This document shows, piece by piece, positions 1 through 11,673 of a stretch of 64,000 nucleotides of DNA (its first letter is position 1; each line of letters starts with the position of its first letter). Position numbers and translations under genes: made by a program. Source of the DNA: Ambrosia x helenae (lineage: Eukaryota; Streptophyta; Magnoliopsida; Asterales; Asteraceae); assembly GCA_030844895.1 (NCBI GenBank), contig CM061224.1, positions 70,750,567 through 70,814,566 of the forward strand, written 5' to 3'. The notes beneath the pieces were generated by a model. That model did no database searches. It worked only from the letters and a program-made list of their open reading frames with translations, and had not been told where the DNA came from.

Positions 1-296
1 CAGAAATAAAACTCATTTCAAAAATGTTTAATGTTTTATAAACACAGAATAATTTTTGTGGAAATTTATATAATCGTTTTGATATTTTTATAGAATTTTA
101 TAATTATAATGGAATAAACTTGAAATATTTATTATATATATTAAATAAATAAGTTTTGGAAAACTAAAAATTGTATGTTAAACTTTTCTATTAGAATAAC
201 ATAAAATAATTTTTGTAGAATTTATAAAGGAGTTTTAGTATTTTAAAACCATTTTTAAAAAAATAATAGAGAATATATAAAAGTAAAGGTTTTTTT

Positions 297-382
297 AAAA
301 AAAAAGTTGCGTATGCCAAGTCTCGAACCGGGTCTGAGACCGGGTGAGGTTTTATCACAAGCCCAACCACCAACTGGGCTGG
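297..382 (-). other. tRNA-like (Pol III promoter-like) module inside LTR Z
   Basis: On the minus strand an A-box-like GCCCAGTTGGTGGTTGGGC (361-379) is followed by a B-box-like GGTTCGAGACT (319-329) and then a run of nine T (297-305), which would act as a Pol III terminator. The A-to-B spacing is near that of a tRNA gene. It does not fold as a full tRNA that I can draw, so I call it tRNA-like, not a tRNA gene. It sits where the solo LTR at 14911-17551 has its own module (15975-16054). Confidence 0.5.
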
Positions 383-454
383 ACCCTGAGAACGAATAAA
401 CTTGGTTTGAAATTTCATAAATAGTTATACTGGACTGATTCATAATTCTTTTTT

Positions 455-548
455 AAAGAAAAAGAAATGTCGCGCGTTGTAGGACTCGAACCCTGGCCAT
501 CCGGCCGGTTCGTGTTTTAAGTGTAAGGGTCACACCAACTGATCTGTA
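455..548 (-). other. Second tRNA-like module inside LTR Z
   Basis: Minus strand: A-box-like CTACAGATCAGTTGGTGTG (530-548), B-box GGGTTCGAGTCC (482-493), then a T-rich run (complement of 455-468). The A-box region is half of a perfect inverted repeat (533-544 with 549-560), so an A-box-like sequence is present on both strands. Confidence 0.45.
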
Positions 549-1158
549 GATCAGTTGGTGATGATTTATGTTCTGTATTATATATATACACAGGTCTGCA
601 GATGTGTTCTTCCCCAATTCATATACATCGAACCCTAGGTTTAACAATAATCAGATTTAACAAACAATAACCCGATTAAACATAGGGTTATTGTTTGTAG
701 AGGGCTGATGAACAAAACCTAACAAAAAAATTGAAACTTACAAATCATTTATCGTGAATACGAGCGGTCAACCAGAAAAGTCAAACGCGAATAATTTGAA
801 GCTTGAAAGGTGTTTTTTATCAGAAATTGAAGATGAGGATAGTGATATCGGCGAGTTCAGAGTGTAATGAAGGGTTCAATTTATAGTTTGGGGTTCGGTG
901 TTCCAAAATAGTAATGGTTGACCCGTTTATTACAATGATGCGCTAATTGGACACAAATTGGGAATGTTTTGATGTTAATTGGTCGTGTTATGGACGCGAA
1001 TAAGTCAGACGCGTCAATATCAGTTTACCATATTTGAATTGTAACACGAATTGATGAGAATTATGGTTGATTGTCTTTGCAGTTGACTTTCTAAGTCAAC
1101 TGCTAGGTTCTAAGCATGATATAAAAATAAAACGCGTGGAAGGTTTGACAGATATGTG

Positions 1159-1244
1159 TAGATCAACTGGTTGGCTGTTTGTATGTGTAGGTTAACCCGG
1201 CCTAGGGCACGGGTCGAATCCCGGCCCAGGCAAATGTTTTTTTT
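1159..1244 (+). other. Third tRNA-like module, opposite in orientation to LTR Z
   Basis: Plus strand: A-box-like TAGATCAACTGGTTGGCTG (1159-1177), B-box-like GGGTCGAATCCC (1211-1222) and a T8 run (1237-1244). It lies near the start of the LTR and points against the LTR's direction, as the module at 15261-15343 does in the related solo LTR. Confidence 0.45.
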
Positions 1245-1383
1245 GACAATTATTTCGCATATATATATATATAATATGACCTTATAGTATGATACTAGGG
1301 GTCGAAATGTGTCACGAAACATTTTTAAAGGACACGATTTTTATAAAAATTCGGCGTTTTATTAAGAAATTTCGTAACGTACA

Positions 1384-2839
1384 CAGTATTTAATGCGAAA
1401 TGTCACAATGATGATGATGATGATGATGATACTGATAAGTATAAGTATGAGAAGAGAGAAACAGGAAAAGATGCAGGAAAATCTAGTTCAAAAGCTCTTG
1501 GTGGTAATACTGACGATGATGACATTTTCTGGAACGAGAAGATCAGATATTTATCTGAAAAAGACAAGAAGTTATATCGCCAGATGTTGACTGATAGAGT
1601 CTGGACGATTGAGATGACTGGTAGATTTCCAGAGATTTTTGAGTCAGATGATATGAGGTTTGAACTGGAGTATAATGATCCTGATCTGGAAGATGGAGAA
1701 GTTTCTGCAGCTATGACTAAAGAAATACTGGAAGGATTAGCTAAACAGGTTGGTAAATCTCTTGAAGAGCTGATGAGTGAAAACCAAATACCAAACATTC
1801 CTGAAAAAGAAGCAGGAAATCACTCTGATGATAGAGATGTTCCATTATTTGAAGAAGTAGAGATGGAGGATATTACAAGTGAGGAATATCCAGAATACTT
1901 CAAGAATGATAAAGATTCTGGATTTCCTGAATTTTCTGAAGAGTTGTTGAGTCAAGCTGAGAAACTTGCTCGTGAGAAAAGCAAGAAATTTGTTGAAGAA
2001 GTGTTTAAGAATTCGGATTGTCAAAAGCCAAATGTTGAACAATCAGACGATTTGAAAGAATTGCCGAGGAAACTTAAAGAAAAAGAAGCTAACCGCCCTA
2101 AGACTGAAGTTCAGGGTAGTTCCTACAAATTCCATAATGAATTATTCAAAGGCAAAGCTCTCGGATGGAAATACTTGAGACAGCTTAGGTGTGTCGCTGT
2201 GAAGTGGGAAAAAGGAATTTTGTACTTCAACAGATTCCATGATATAAAGACACTACCATATTGGGCTGTTCGCGATATCTGCAAACATACAATGTCAGGT
2301 GCTTCAGTAAACAACAATCTCGTTGGTTACTTTGCAAATTGCATGGCGAGAGAGAGAGCAGAACGAAATGGGAAGTGTTCACCCCCTCAGTATCCTAAAC
2401 GGATAGTTCACAAGAAGGAGAAAGATCAGATAACGGGGTTGAACAAGGTGACTTTGAAATATAAACCACCGACTGTTCTGAAACATATAACTTTGATGAC
2501 TATTCCACAACATTTCTCTAAAGACTTTATGTGGTGGTACTATGACTGGAAGACGGCAGAGGCTATTATCGTATTGAAGGATGGAAAGAATGACTTCAAG
2601 AAGATACCTATCTTTGACCCGATGTGGTTAATCAATTGCTCTCATGAGGACATTATCATGCGGGTTGTGATTTTGATAAGAAGCTGGGTAAGTTTGTTCA
2701 GATTCAGAAAGCTGAAAAGAAGAAACCGAAACAGACTCATGAACCAGTCATGACGAAAGAACATAAGAAATTATTGCACAACAAGTTGATGAACAAGAGG
2801 ATGGATGAAGATCAAAGGCTGAAGCAATTCAAGCAATAG
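1384..2839 (+). pseudogene. Extra 3' ORF (env-like position) of a copia retrotransposon
   Basis: An open frame enters from about 1384 and runs through an acidic Asp run, Lys/Glu-rich text and a more ordered region (about 2140-2640) with a VAVKW...GILYFN pattern, PPTVLKHI and LINCSHEDI. The frame containing the ATG at 1584 ends at 2753, but from about 2655 the next frame reads on as Lys/Gln-rich sequence to a stop at 2837-2839, so I infer one frameshift. The ORF sits directly before a polypurine tract and a 3' LTR, the place of the env-like ORF in Sirevirus-like copia elements. I see no convincing signal peptide or membrane helix, so 'env-like' refers to position only. The 5' part of the element is missing, cut by LTR Z. 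Confidence 0.55.
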
Positions 2840-2840
2840 T

Positions 2841-2852
2841 CGAGGGGGAGTT
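2841..2852 (+). other. Polypurine tract of the copia element
   Basis: CGAGGGGGAG followed by TT lies immediately upstream of the TGTAGATACACG start of the LTR. This is the expected plus-strand primer site, and it places the 3' LTR boundary. Confidence 0.7.
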
Positions 2853-3370
2853 TGTAGATACACGAAGTGCGACTAGTGCTATTGAATTGCGAATTTCATT
2901 ATGTTTTGTTGATTACGGACAGTCGAAAGTGGCTTTCACAAGGTCGAATGTAGATTAAACGGTCGAAGGGAGAACTTAGAGAGGTCGAATGAAGTTTTGT
3001 TGTATATATATTTTGGTTCGCCCAACTTGAATGGTCGAACCTGCACATTCGCCCAATCAAATGGTCGAATGTGCAGGTCTATATATAGGTTGAATCATTT
3101 TCTAAGTTTAACGATTGGTCATTTTTGTTTCCCTCTCTGTGTGTTTTGTCTCCCTAGGGTTTTATTGAGTCTGTAACTGATATCTATCATTGTAAACAAA
3201 GTTTTTAAAGTGTTAATCATAATGTTTATCAATGAAATGAAAATGTTTGAGATGATTTGCGTGTTTTGCTAGATATATTATCATTTCGTGATGAATTCAG
3301 GGATTCCGCACCTGAATTGAACTTGTTTGATCATCTTCTTTGTTTGAGGATCGATCCTTAATCACATACA
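2853..3370 (+). mobile_element. 3' LTR of a copia element (same lineage as the copia at 29631)
   Basis: It begins TGTAGATACACG right after the polypurine tract and ends near ...CACATACA. It resembles the 5' LTR at 29631-30092: both have repeated GGTCGAA/TTCGACC motifs, a TATATATA box (here 3080-3087), a 'gggattccgcacct' block and a GATCCTT-type end. About 518 bp. The 80 bases from 3371 to the start of recognisable Sirevirus gag are unassigned. The right boundary is the less certain one. Confidence 0.7.
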
Positions 3371-3443
3371 GGGTTGCCTCTCCACAAATGGGCACTGTGT
3401 GTACACGTGAAGGTGATTGCCAACACTATAGAAATTCTGGCTT

Positions 3444-4395
3444 AACAATATGAAACATTTACTCATGTTAATGGAGAAACTTTGACACAACATTTTGAAA
3501 GATTTTCTTCATTAATATCTGAGTTAAAATTAAATGGTCAGACCTACACAAACTCATCTATGCTACATAGATTTTTAAGGTCTTTGCCAGAAAAATGGGA
3601 AACTTACTCTATAGTCCTCAGATCAGGACCAAATTTTGACTCCCATTCACTCAAAAAATTTCCCTTTCACTGACAAAATTACATGGGAGATTACTAACTT
3701 TTGAGAGAGAAATCATAAAAAAGAAAAAGTTACAAAACTATGGTAAAACTGCTGATTACTATATTCCAGGTAGTATAACACTTTTGGGACAAGACTCACC
3801 AACTTGTTCAAATGATTTTGGATCTTTTGATCACATTGACATAACAGTTGGGATCTCATCAGAAAGATCATATCCAGCTTATGACAATGAAGAAAATAGT
3901 CAAACTACTAATAACATGTGTTTCATTCTTGATGATTTAAAAAATTTCAGTAGTGATGAGTTGGAAGAAATGGATATACTGCACCAACTGGCCATGTTAA
4001 GTATAAAAACTAACAAATTTTATAAAAGGACAGGAAGGAAATTTCCAGGACTGAACAATCAAACAAAAGTTGGTTTTGACAAATCAAAATTGAGATGTCA
4101 CAAGTGTCAGAAGTTGGGACACTTTGCTAGAGAGTGTAGAAGCTCTAGCTATAACCAATCTCAGTCAGGAAATCAAGCTAACCCCAGTTACAATAGAAAT
4201 ATAGGAACACAAAGAAGTGCTCATTTTGTACAGGCACAAGCTCCACACATTCAATATGTGCCTCAAATACAATATGTTCAGATGCCTGCTCAACAACAGG
4301 GCCAACAACAAATGCTTCCCATTCCTGCTGCTCAACCTCCACAAGCTCAACAACCCACTCAACAAACTTTATTCACTTCTGGGTATCTTGACTAG
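3444..4395 (+). pseudogene. Sirevirus-like gag (truncated, frameshifted)
   Basis: The first recognisable text, HFERFSSLISELKLNG then LRSLPEKWE (3491-3605), is the C-terminal part of a copia gag core. The frame breaks around 3660-3780 and resumes at 3784, ending in a CCHC zinc knuckle CHKCQKLGHFAREC (4096-4137), which binds genomic RNA in the particle. A Gln/Pro-rich tail follows to a stop at 4393-4395. The amino-terminal half of gag, the PBS and the 5' LTR are absent. Non-functional. Confidence 0.75.
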
Positions 4396-5620
4396 AGCAG
4401 TCTTCCCTATGACACAACTGAATCCAGTCCAGATGCAGACAAAAAAGTCCTTGACATCAACTGGGGAGAACCTGACAATGGCAGAAATAACTTTGCCTTA
4501 ATGGCTTTTGAGGGATGCTCCATTAATTCTGCCTTATCTCAGGTATCAAAAGAATCTCTTTTAAAGCTATGTTCAAAATCTTGCAAAGAAGCTTTTGCTT
4601 TAATTAGAGAAACAAATGCTCATCAACAAGGCAAGGCCAATGACTCTGAAAGAAAAATGACCCAAATGAAATGTGATTTAGAAAGAAAACTCGCTTTAAA
4701 CACAAACGAAGTTTCTAAATTAACAAATAATGCTATTGAAACCCAAGCACAAATTAAAATCATGATAGAATACCTAGGAAATGTCAGAAAAGAGCTTGAT
4801 GAAACCAAGGTTCATTGTGAAAATTGGGTTGAGTCATGTAGAGGTTACAAATGCTGCTTAATAAACAAACTGCATCAAATGTTAAGTTTGGCATAGGGTA
4901 TAACCACAATGAATCTCCAACTGATTTTTCTCCCAAAACTGCTGATGATGGGAGTAAAATAGTTCAAGATCAAACTTCTGATATGAAAGTTTGCATATCT
5001 TTTCATCAGAACTTTCTTAAAAATGTAAAAGAAAGTCCTACAAAAGTTAAAACAACAGACATTAAGTCATCGGTAGTTCCATCTACATCAGGAGTTGAGA
5101 CCCTAAAAACTGCTAATGACCTAATTCAAAATGCTGAAATTATCAGTACTCTGCCTTCCAAAACTCTTGAAATTTAAACATGAAAGGAAAGGCAAAACCA
5201 TGTGAAGTATGTGGTCTGTTTAACCATATAACATAATTTTGTAGATATAGAAAAAGGAAATCAGTACAATAAGAAGATTTTACAACTGGTTGTGGGAAAA
5301 CAAATCAAACAAGATTTGGAAAACACTTTCTATCCTAGCAAACAAGAACCAAGTAACACCTTTTCTCATAAAAAGACTAAATCTCAACCACAGTCTTTTT
5401 CTCAAAATTCTTCTTCAGAAGTTAGACCCAAACCATCAGCCGTTTCACAAGCAGTTTCACAAACTGCCGAGGTTAAAGACTTAATGAATATGGTCAAAGT
5501 TCTGATGACCAAAGTTGATGGTGGATCTCAAAATGATTCCACCATTGAGCTCAAAAGCAAGTCCATAGCTAAAATGACATGGATTTCTAAAAATGGTTCA
5601 TAACAAACTGCTACTCTTCC
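4396..5620 (+). pseudogene. Gag-pol linker region of the Sirevirus-like element
   Basis: Broken frames carry the low-complexity region typical between gag and protease. A Lys/Glu-rich, probably coiled-coil segment lies at 4501-4896, and a Ser/Thr/Lys-rich stretch at 4905-5175. A second zinc knuckle of the form CEVCGLFNHIT-stop-FC sits near 5200-5245 and is broken by an in-frame stop. Further Ser/Gln-rich sequence runs to about 5600. Frames change at least three times. No catalytic function is expected. Confidence 0.6.
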
Positions 5621-5720
5621 AGTTCTCAAGAGTAAACCCAAAGCAAAATGGCTTGGGTTCCTAAAACTGACTAATCTACTCTTTGTGCAGAGGGTCTCCA
5701 GAGGTCTAAACAGCATTTAG

Positions 5721-6077
5721 TACGTTGATAGTGGAGGCTCTATGCACATGACAGGATACAGGTACCTGATCAACAATTTCATAAGCCAAAGAGAAGGATC
5801 TGTGTCCTTTGGGAACAATGCCAAGGGATATGTGCTAGGATATGGCAATGTATCCTCTGGTAAAGTGCAATTTGATAAGGTCAATCTGGTTGAAAACTTG
5901 GAGTATAACATGCTGAGCGTCTCTCAAATGTGTGATAAAGGATATTCTTCCTTTTTCACCAAAACTGCTTGCAAGATTATCTCACCAGAAGGCCAAAAGT
6001 TGATAAAGAAGATTATAAAAGATCATACTTTGTTAATTGCCAAAAGATGTGGTAATGTCTATGCAGTGGACATTTAA
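5721..6077 (+). pseudogene. Copia aspartic protease / start of pol
   Basis: YVDSGGSMHMTG at 5721-5756 holds the protease active-site D-S-G of Ty1/copia pol. It continues through GNVSSGKVQFDKV and the hallmark LEYNMLSVSQMCDKG to a stop at 6075-6077. The base triplet just before YVDSG is TAG (5718-5720), where copia proteases normally have Trp (TGG), so the protease is cut from upstream pol by a nonsense change. Confidence 0.8.
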
Positions 6078-6099
6078 AAGGACAAAGTATTGAACAACA

Positions 6100-7085
6100 C
6101 TACCTGTTTCTTCTCAAAGGCATCAACTTCAGAAACAGACCTTTAGCATAGGATACTTGGCCATGTGAACCTTAAAACCATAAATAAAATCACTAAAATG
6201 GGCTTGGTCAGAGGTCTACCCTTGAAGAAATACCAGTGTAAAGAACACTGTGTTTCCTGTCTTTAGGGAAAGCAGCATAAGTCCTCTTATAAGTCTATTG
6301 AAGAATAAAAAAGAACTGCATGTCTTCAACTACTCCATATGGACTTATTTGGGCCAGTTAAAATCATGAGCCTTGGTAAGAAGAAATATTGCTTGGTCAT
6401 CATTTACATGGGTCTTCTTTTTATTTTCCAAGGATGAGGCAGCTGATATTATTAAATTCTTCATTCTACAATTAGAGAAACAATATTCTCTCTCTGTGAA
6501 AGTCATAAGAAGTGACAGTGAGACAGAGTTCAAGAACATAACTCTGGATGAATTCTGCCTGTCTAAAGGGATTGTTAGACAGTTCTGCATTCCCAGAACT
6601 CCTGAACAAAATGGTGTGGTAGAAAGGAAGAATAGAACTCTGATTGAAGCAGCAAGAACAATGTTAGCTTATTCAGGTCTACCTCTTTATTTTTAGGCTG
6701 AAGCAGTCAACACAGCTTGTTATGTTCAAAATAGAGTCCTTATCAACAAAAGACATTCCAAAACTTCTTATGAAGTTCTTCAAAGCATCAAGCCTTTAAT
6801 CTCCTTTTTCAGGGCTTTTGGATGTCAATGTTTTATTCTAAACATTAAGGACTCCATTTCAAAATTTGCTGCTAAAGTTGATTCAGGTTACTTTCTTGGT
6901 TATCCTTCCACAAGAAAAGCCTACAAGGTTTTCAATTCTAGAACCAAGATAGTTGAAGAAACACTGAATGTTAAGTTCAATGAGTCAAAACATACTATCA
7001 TTCCAGCACATCCTGCTGAACTCTTTAATCTTGACAGTTTTAATTTCGGACCTGAAAAGACTGCCATCACTTCATCTAAACCCAC
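6100..7085 (+). pseudogene. Copia integrase (degenerate)
   Basis: The pre-integrase HHCC zinc-binding region is recognisable (H..LGHVN near 6147, then CKEHCVSC near 6238). Next come LLHMDLFGPVK (first catalytic Asp), RSDSETEFKN near 6508 (second Asp) and TPEQNGVVERKNRT near 6600 (Glu). The normally conserved DDYSR segment after the first Asp is altered and frameshifted. In-frame TAG codons stand at two canonical Trp positions: 6144-6146 (LxHR) and 6694-6696 (YFxAEA). A GYPSTRKAYKVFN-type C-terminal part ends near 7060. Not functional. Confidence 0.8.
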
Positions 7086-7089
7086 TTAT

Positions 7090-8300
7090 TCTTGGCTTAT
7101 GCTATTTCCAACAAAATTAAAGTTTTTCAAATGGATGTAAAGAGTGCATTTTTATATGGAAAAATCAAAGAGGAAGTGTATATTTGTCAACCACTTGGGT
7201 TTGAGGATCCTGCTCATCCCAATTAGGTGTACAAACTTGACAAGGCTCTATATGGGCTAAAACAAGCTCCCAAAGCTTGGTATGCTACACTTTCAACATT
7301 TTTACTTAAAAATCACTTCACAAGAGGCTCCATTGATAAAACTCTTTTCATTAAACATGTTGGAAATCACATCCTCCATGTTCAAATTTTTGTTGATGAT
7401 ATCATTTTTGGTTCAACCAATACAAAACCGTGTGAAGAATTTAAGAAACTCATGCAATCTAAATTTGAGATGAATACTATGGGAGAGCTGCAGTACTTTC
7501 TAGGACTGCAGATCAAACAACAAGCAAATGGAACTTTTATACATCAATCTAAATATATTAAAGAATTATTTAACAAATTTTCTTTACAAGACTGTAAATC
7601 ATGTTCCACTTCCATGAGTCCAACCACACAAGTTGAACCAGATGATCAAGAAAAACAGGTTGACCAAACCATGTATAGATGTATGATAGGTTCCCTTCTT
7701 TATTTAACTGCTTCTAGACCAGATATTATGTTTTCAACATGTGTTTGTGCTAGATATCAATCAGCTCCTAGGCAATCACACCTAATAGCAGTCAAAAGAA
7801 TTTTTAGATATCTGAAAGGAACTCTTAATCTAGGAATTTGGTATCCTGCTATCAGCATTACTAGATTGATAGCATTTTTAGATAGTGACTATGTAGGGTG
7901 TAAAATGTCAAGAAACTCAACATCTGGTGGATATCAAATCATTGGAAACTGTCTGGTGTCATGGCAATCAAAGAAGCAAACATCTGTGGCAACATCAACT
8001 GCTGAAGCAGAATATATTGCAGCTGCAAGCTATACTTCACAGATACAATGGCTTCAAAATCAATTACTTGATTATGGAATCAAAGAGACCAAGACACCAT
8101 TGCTCCTAGACAGTACCTCAGCTATTAGCATCATTCAAAACCCTGTTCAATTTTCAAAGATAAAGCATATTGAAATCATGTATCATTTCATCAGGTATTG
8201 CTATGAAAAAGGCAAGATTGAGGTCAAATATGTGTCAACAGCAAATCAAATTGCTGATGTTTTCACAAACCCCTTGACACAACAACCTTTCAGAGGTTAG
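7090..8300 (+). pseudogene. Copia reverse transcriptase-RNase H with N-terminal RT deletion
   Basis: The integrase/RT linker joins abruptly (about 7094) to the AYAI...VFQMDVKSAFLYG region, so roughly the first hundred residues of RT are missing. A stop at 7225-7227 precedes VYKLDKALYGLKQAPKAW. The rest is open to 8300: FVDDIIFGST (catalytic Asp pair, about 7389), GSLLYLTASRPDI, then RNase H with a conserved Asp in LDSDYVG and the STAEAEYIA block (about 8000). The element ended with this pol before its separate env-like ORF. Confidence 0.85.
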
Positions 8301-8710
8301 TATCCATGCTTGGGATGCTAAATTTGGAGTAATTTTGTAAGTGTTTTCATTTTTCTGCACATATTCTACTTTCACTTATTTTTATTGCTCAACTGTTACA
8401 AACCTCTGATGACCATAGAGGGAGAAAGTACTGATGATAATAAAATCATCAGAAGTTAAATTGGGTGTTTTCAAACAAAAACTCATCAGTTGTTCAAAAC
8501 TACTAAAGAGTAAATGGGAAACTACTCATGAACAATTTGTTCATCGGATGTTTTAGACAAAAGGGCAAATCAGTCTTTTCCTATTTCAGAAGGTTGACCT
8601 AGGGCGGTTATAAACTTCTGAAAACCCCTCTTTTCATACTTATCGTTTCAAAAACAAAAGTTCCCTCTCTCAAACCTCTGAAACCTGCAACTGTTCCATC
8701 AAAACCATCC
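8301..8710 (+). other. Pol to env-like ORF spacer of the Sirevirus-like element
   Basis: AT-rich spacer without an ORF. It holds CATCAG/CTGATG-type words (8406-8470) like those in this element's 3' LTR, and a pyrimidine-rich stretch before the ATG at 8711. Confidence 0.5.
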
Positions 8711-9480
8711 ATGGCTCTCGTTCTTAAACAGGGACACAATAAAAAAAGCTACTTCACGAAGGACAAAGCTTGGTCCCAATACGATGAAATCATTGATTTA
8801 GTCGTCAAATCCCAATTTTACACGGTGTTCACTGTTAACCCACCTATTCACACTGAAACTCTCGATGAGTTCTGGGCTAATGCGGTGGCAGTAACCGTCA
8901 ATGACAAAGTCATTTCCTTGAAGATGACAATCAAAGGGAAGACTATGGTTATCACACCTGAAATTCTGGGCATAAGATTAGGTCTTAATGATGCTCAAGC
9001 CCCAGATCATATTCCATCTGGCACCATTCAATTAACCATGACAGAGTGTGGTTACTAAGGTACTCTTTCACATGCAACTGTGTACAAAATAGTTTTTCAT
9101 GTAAAATATAAACTTTTGTTCCATTATATTATCATGTGTGTAAGTCCTAAAACTGGATCATATGATCAGATGCCCTCAACTTTACAACCTTTTTTCCATT
9201 CCATTGTGAATGAAACTTCTTACAGGGCATCATTATATTTCATTAATGAGTTGGTGCTACACCATCAAAATGATAAAAAAAGAAGTTTTTGCTATACCCA
9301 AGGTTCCTAATGCACTGTATTATTAAGGAACTTGGTGAAGAGGTACTTGTGGGTGAAAACAACAAAGTTAAACCCTTTAACCTCACAAGTATTCTCAAGG
9401 CATAATAAACCGGCTTCCTTGCCTAAAGATGTCCAAGGGGAACAGGAAACAGTCCCCAAGGAACCCACATCTTCCAAACC
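8711..9480 (+). pseudogene. Env-like ORF of Sirevirus-like element, part 1
   Basis: The frame starts with ATG at 8711 and resembles the protein that follows pol in many Asteraceae copia elements: YDEIIDLVVKSQF, FTVNPPIHTETLDEFWANA, VITPEILGIRLGL. After a TAA at 9056-9058 the same frame continues (TLQPFFHSIVNETSYRASLYFINELV), so the stop is a point nonsense change. A later segment (from 9332) reads up to the insertion point at 9480. Function unknown; the name reflects position after pol. The frame is then broken by the solo LTR and continues at 12411. Confidence 0.6.
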
Positions 9481-10078
9481 TGTGACACCCGTCGAAATCA
9501 CAGGTCATATCCATACACTTAGTTGCATGATTACAGTGTGCATAGCATTACATGTTAACATTTGCATCATAGTTGGGCTATACAGGGTTCCAACGGGTTA
9601 ATCTCAAGGCATACAGTCTAACAATAGACCCATTAGTTAGTTCAAGGCCTCAGTTAGTCCTATAATTCATGATAGATTTTAGGAAATCCATGCAATTGAA
9701 CAAGAATTCCAACTTGTACCCGATAAAAAACAAACAATGTTCATCTACGTGAACTATCCATATGCATTGACCAACACGGACAATTAGACTCTAATTAATT
9801 TGTGTACAAGGGTAATAATTTTAATACACATACATATGTACATCTATAGACAAGTTAATATTTAGCACAATCCAAATTATATATATATATATGTATTCAC
9901 GAGCACACATACACACATCACCAAGAATTCCATGTTCTACACTTCAATTTCCCATGGAAACACAAAGTAGAATGAGGGACATACATTAGCTTATTCTTAC
10001 ACAAGTTGACTTCCTAAACCATAGGAATCAATCTACACACATGAAAATACCTTTGAAATGAACAACTCCCTTACCCAC

Positions 10079-10222
10079 ACATACATACATACATACATAC
10101 ATACATGCATGCATACATACATACATATATACATACATACATACATACATACATACATACATACATACATACATACATACATACATACATACATACATAC
10201 ATACATACATACATACATACAT
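10079..10222. repeat. (TACA)n microsatellite
   Basis: About 35 nearly perfect tetranucleotide units, with CATG and TATATA interruptions near 10106-10130, inside solo LTR A. The open frames on both strands here are artefacts of the repeat. Confidence 0.97.
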
Positions 10223-10644
10223 CACCACCACCTCACCATTCTTATCCAAAGCCTACCACATATCCATGCCTTATACTAACATGGAAACAACACAAATCAC
10301 ATGAACTTCAAGAGCAAGTTGACTTGCCACAAGAACTTCTTTTGTCTCGTTATTTTCGGCCCCCAAGAGTCTCCAAAAGAGGTGTGCACACAATCCCCAG
10401 GACACTAGTCAACTACTTGCACTAGAGTGGCAAAAACATAAAATACATGAACCATTTCACCTTGTCCACCTTGCCATCCAAGACTTGCCCCTTCCCCATG
10501 ATTTTCAGTTACTACATAAGCCAAAACCTTAAGTCAACACTTTACTCTTACAAGACCCCTAGTTGAATGCACACCAAGAAAGCAAGGTATTGACCATCCC
10601 AATTGTGAACCAATGAAACCATGGCACCCTTCCCACCAATCGGC

Positions 10645-10652
10645 TATATATA
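10645..10652 (+). promoter_or_regulatory. TATA box of solo LTR A
   Basis: TATATATA in the context CGGCTATATATAGAGC, followed by CA-rich sequence, at a place comparable to the TATATAAG boxes at 28318 and 41336 in related LTRs. Probable Pol II start of the LTR transcript about 30 bp downstream. Confidence 0.5.
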
Positions 10653-11673
10653 GAGCTTAAGAGGGACATGAGGATCACACCACAACTTCAAAAAACTCAC
10701 TAATACTTGAATACTCTTTCCATATACCTTGGTTATATTCGGCCGAGCCCCAACACCCCTACCAAGGCTTCATTCGATTACTAGCCATCAACGTTTAGGA
10801 ATCACAAGCCACTAGCAAGCCTTTAGGAGTCATTTGGAAGGAAGTTAGCTTATTTTCTTTGGTATTATCGGCTATATACACATGAGGCATAACATCCGAA
10901 CCATTTTCCTTTTTTATACACTTTGGTTACATGTAGTTGTCACCCGAAGCACACACACACTCGCACACCCCTTAATAAATGATTTTTCAAGAAAACTAAC
11001 TTAGACACTCAAGTTTATGTTAAAAAGTTTAATGTTTAAGCTTATGTATACACACATACGTACATTGGTACATACACCTTGGAGCACGTGTATATGGACA
11101 TATACAAGCACACACACATACATATGGATGTATGCGTGCGTGTATAAGGCCAAGACCCAGCCTAAGAATAGTAAATTTCGCTTAATTTTACAACATACAT
11201 CATGGTTAGATTTATAAACATGTGTTAAGAACAATAAAAACATGTGTTAACAAGCTTAACACAAGAGTTTTCTTGGAAACATATGATATGCAAGTATATA
11301 CCAAGGCAAAACACCTAAATGTGTTATCTTTATGCAAAACTGTGGAAAGATGTGTCCATATGCCACCCTAGACTTACTTAACTATGACATAAGTAACACT
11401 CGGTAACATTTAGTAAGACAAAGCACTAGTTTTACCAAAAACAGACTAAACATCATCACATTAACGACAAAATGAACATTTCTGACACATACAGTGTCTG
11501 ACACACATGGATAGTGGTACAGAAGCCCCTAGTCCACAAGTGTTGCAGTCGGGTGAACAGTTGCATGTTAGTTAGAACAAAAGATAGACCTAAGGTGCCT
11601 TTATATGAACTTAGGGAATCCCAGACCAGACACACAGTGCCAGATCCAGTTCAGTCTAGCATTCAAACACTAA

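Larger units (their letters stand above)
1..1383 (-). mobile_element. Partial long gypsy-type LTR ('LTR Z'), reverse orientation, cut by window start
   Basis: Read on the minus strand, this stretch follows the same order as the solo LTR at 14911-17551: a GTTACGAAATTT-type start (ending at 1383 on the plus strand), a GAATTTTTATAAA block, tRNA-like modules, then a long AT-rich tract with matching short blocks (for example the 'cctttataaattctac' type sequence near 210-230 against 16130-16150). It is therefore a relative of that LTR in the opposite orientation, truncated by the window edge. It abuts the extra ORF of a copia element at 1384, so it probably inserted there, but no target duplication can be tested. 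No protein is encoded. The exact start base is uncertain by a few nucleotides. Confidence 0.65.

Noticed and set aside
10028..10425. Open frames of 60-106 codons on both strands across the TACA repeat
   Set aside because: They are translations of a tetranucleotide microsatellite.
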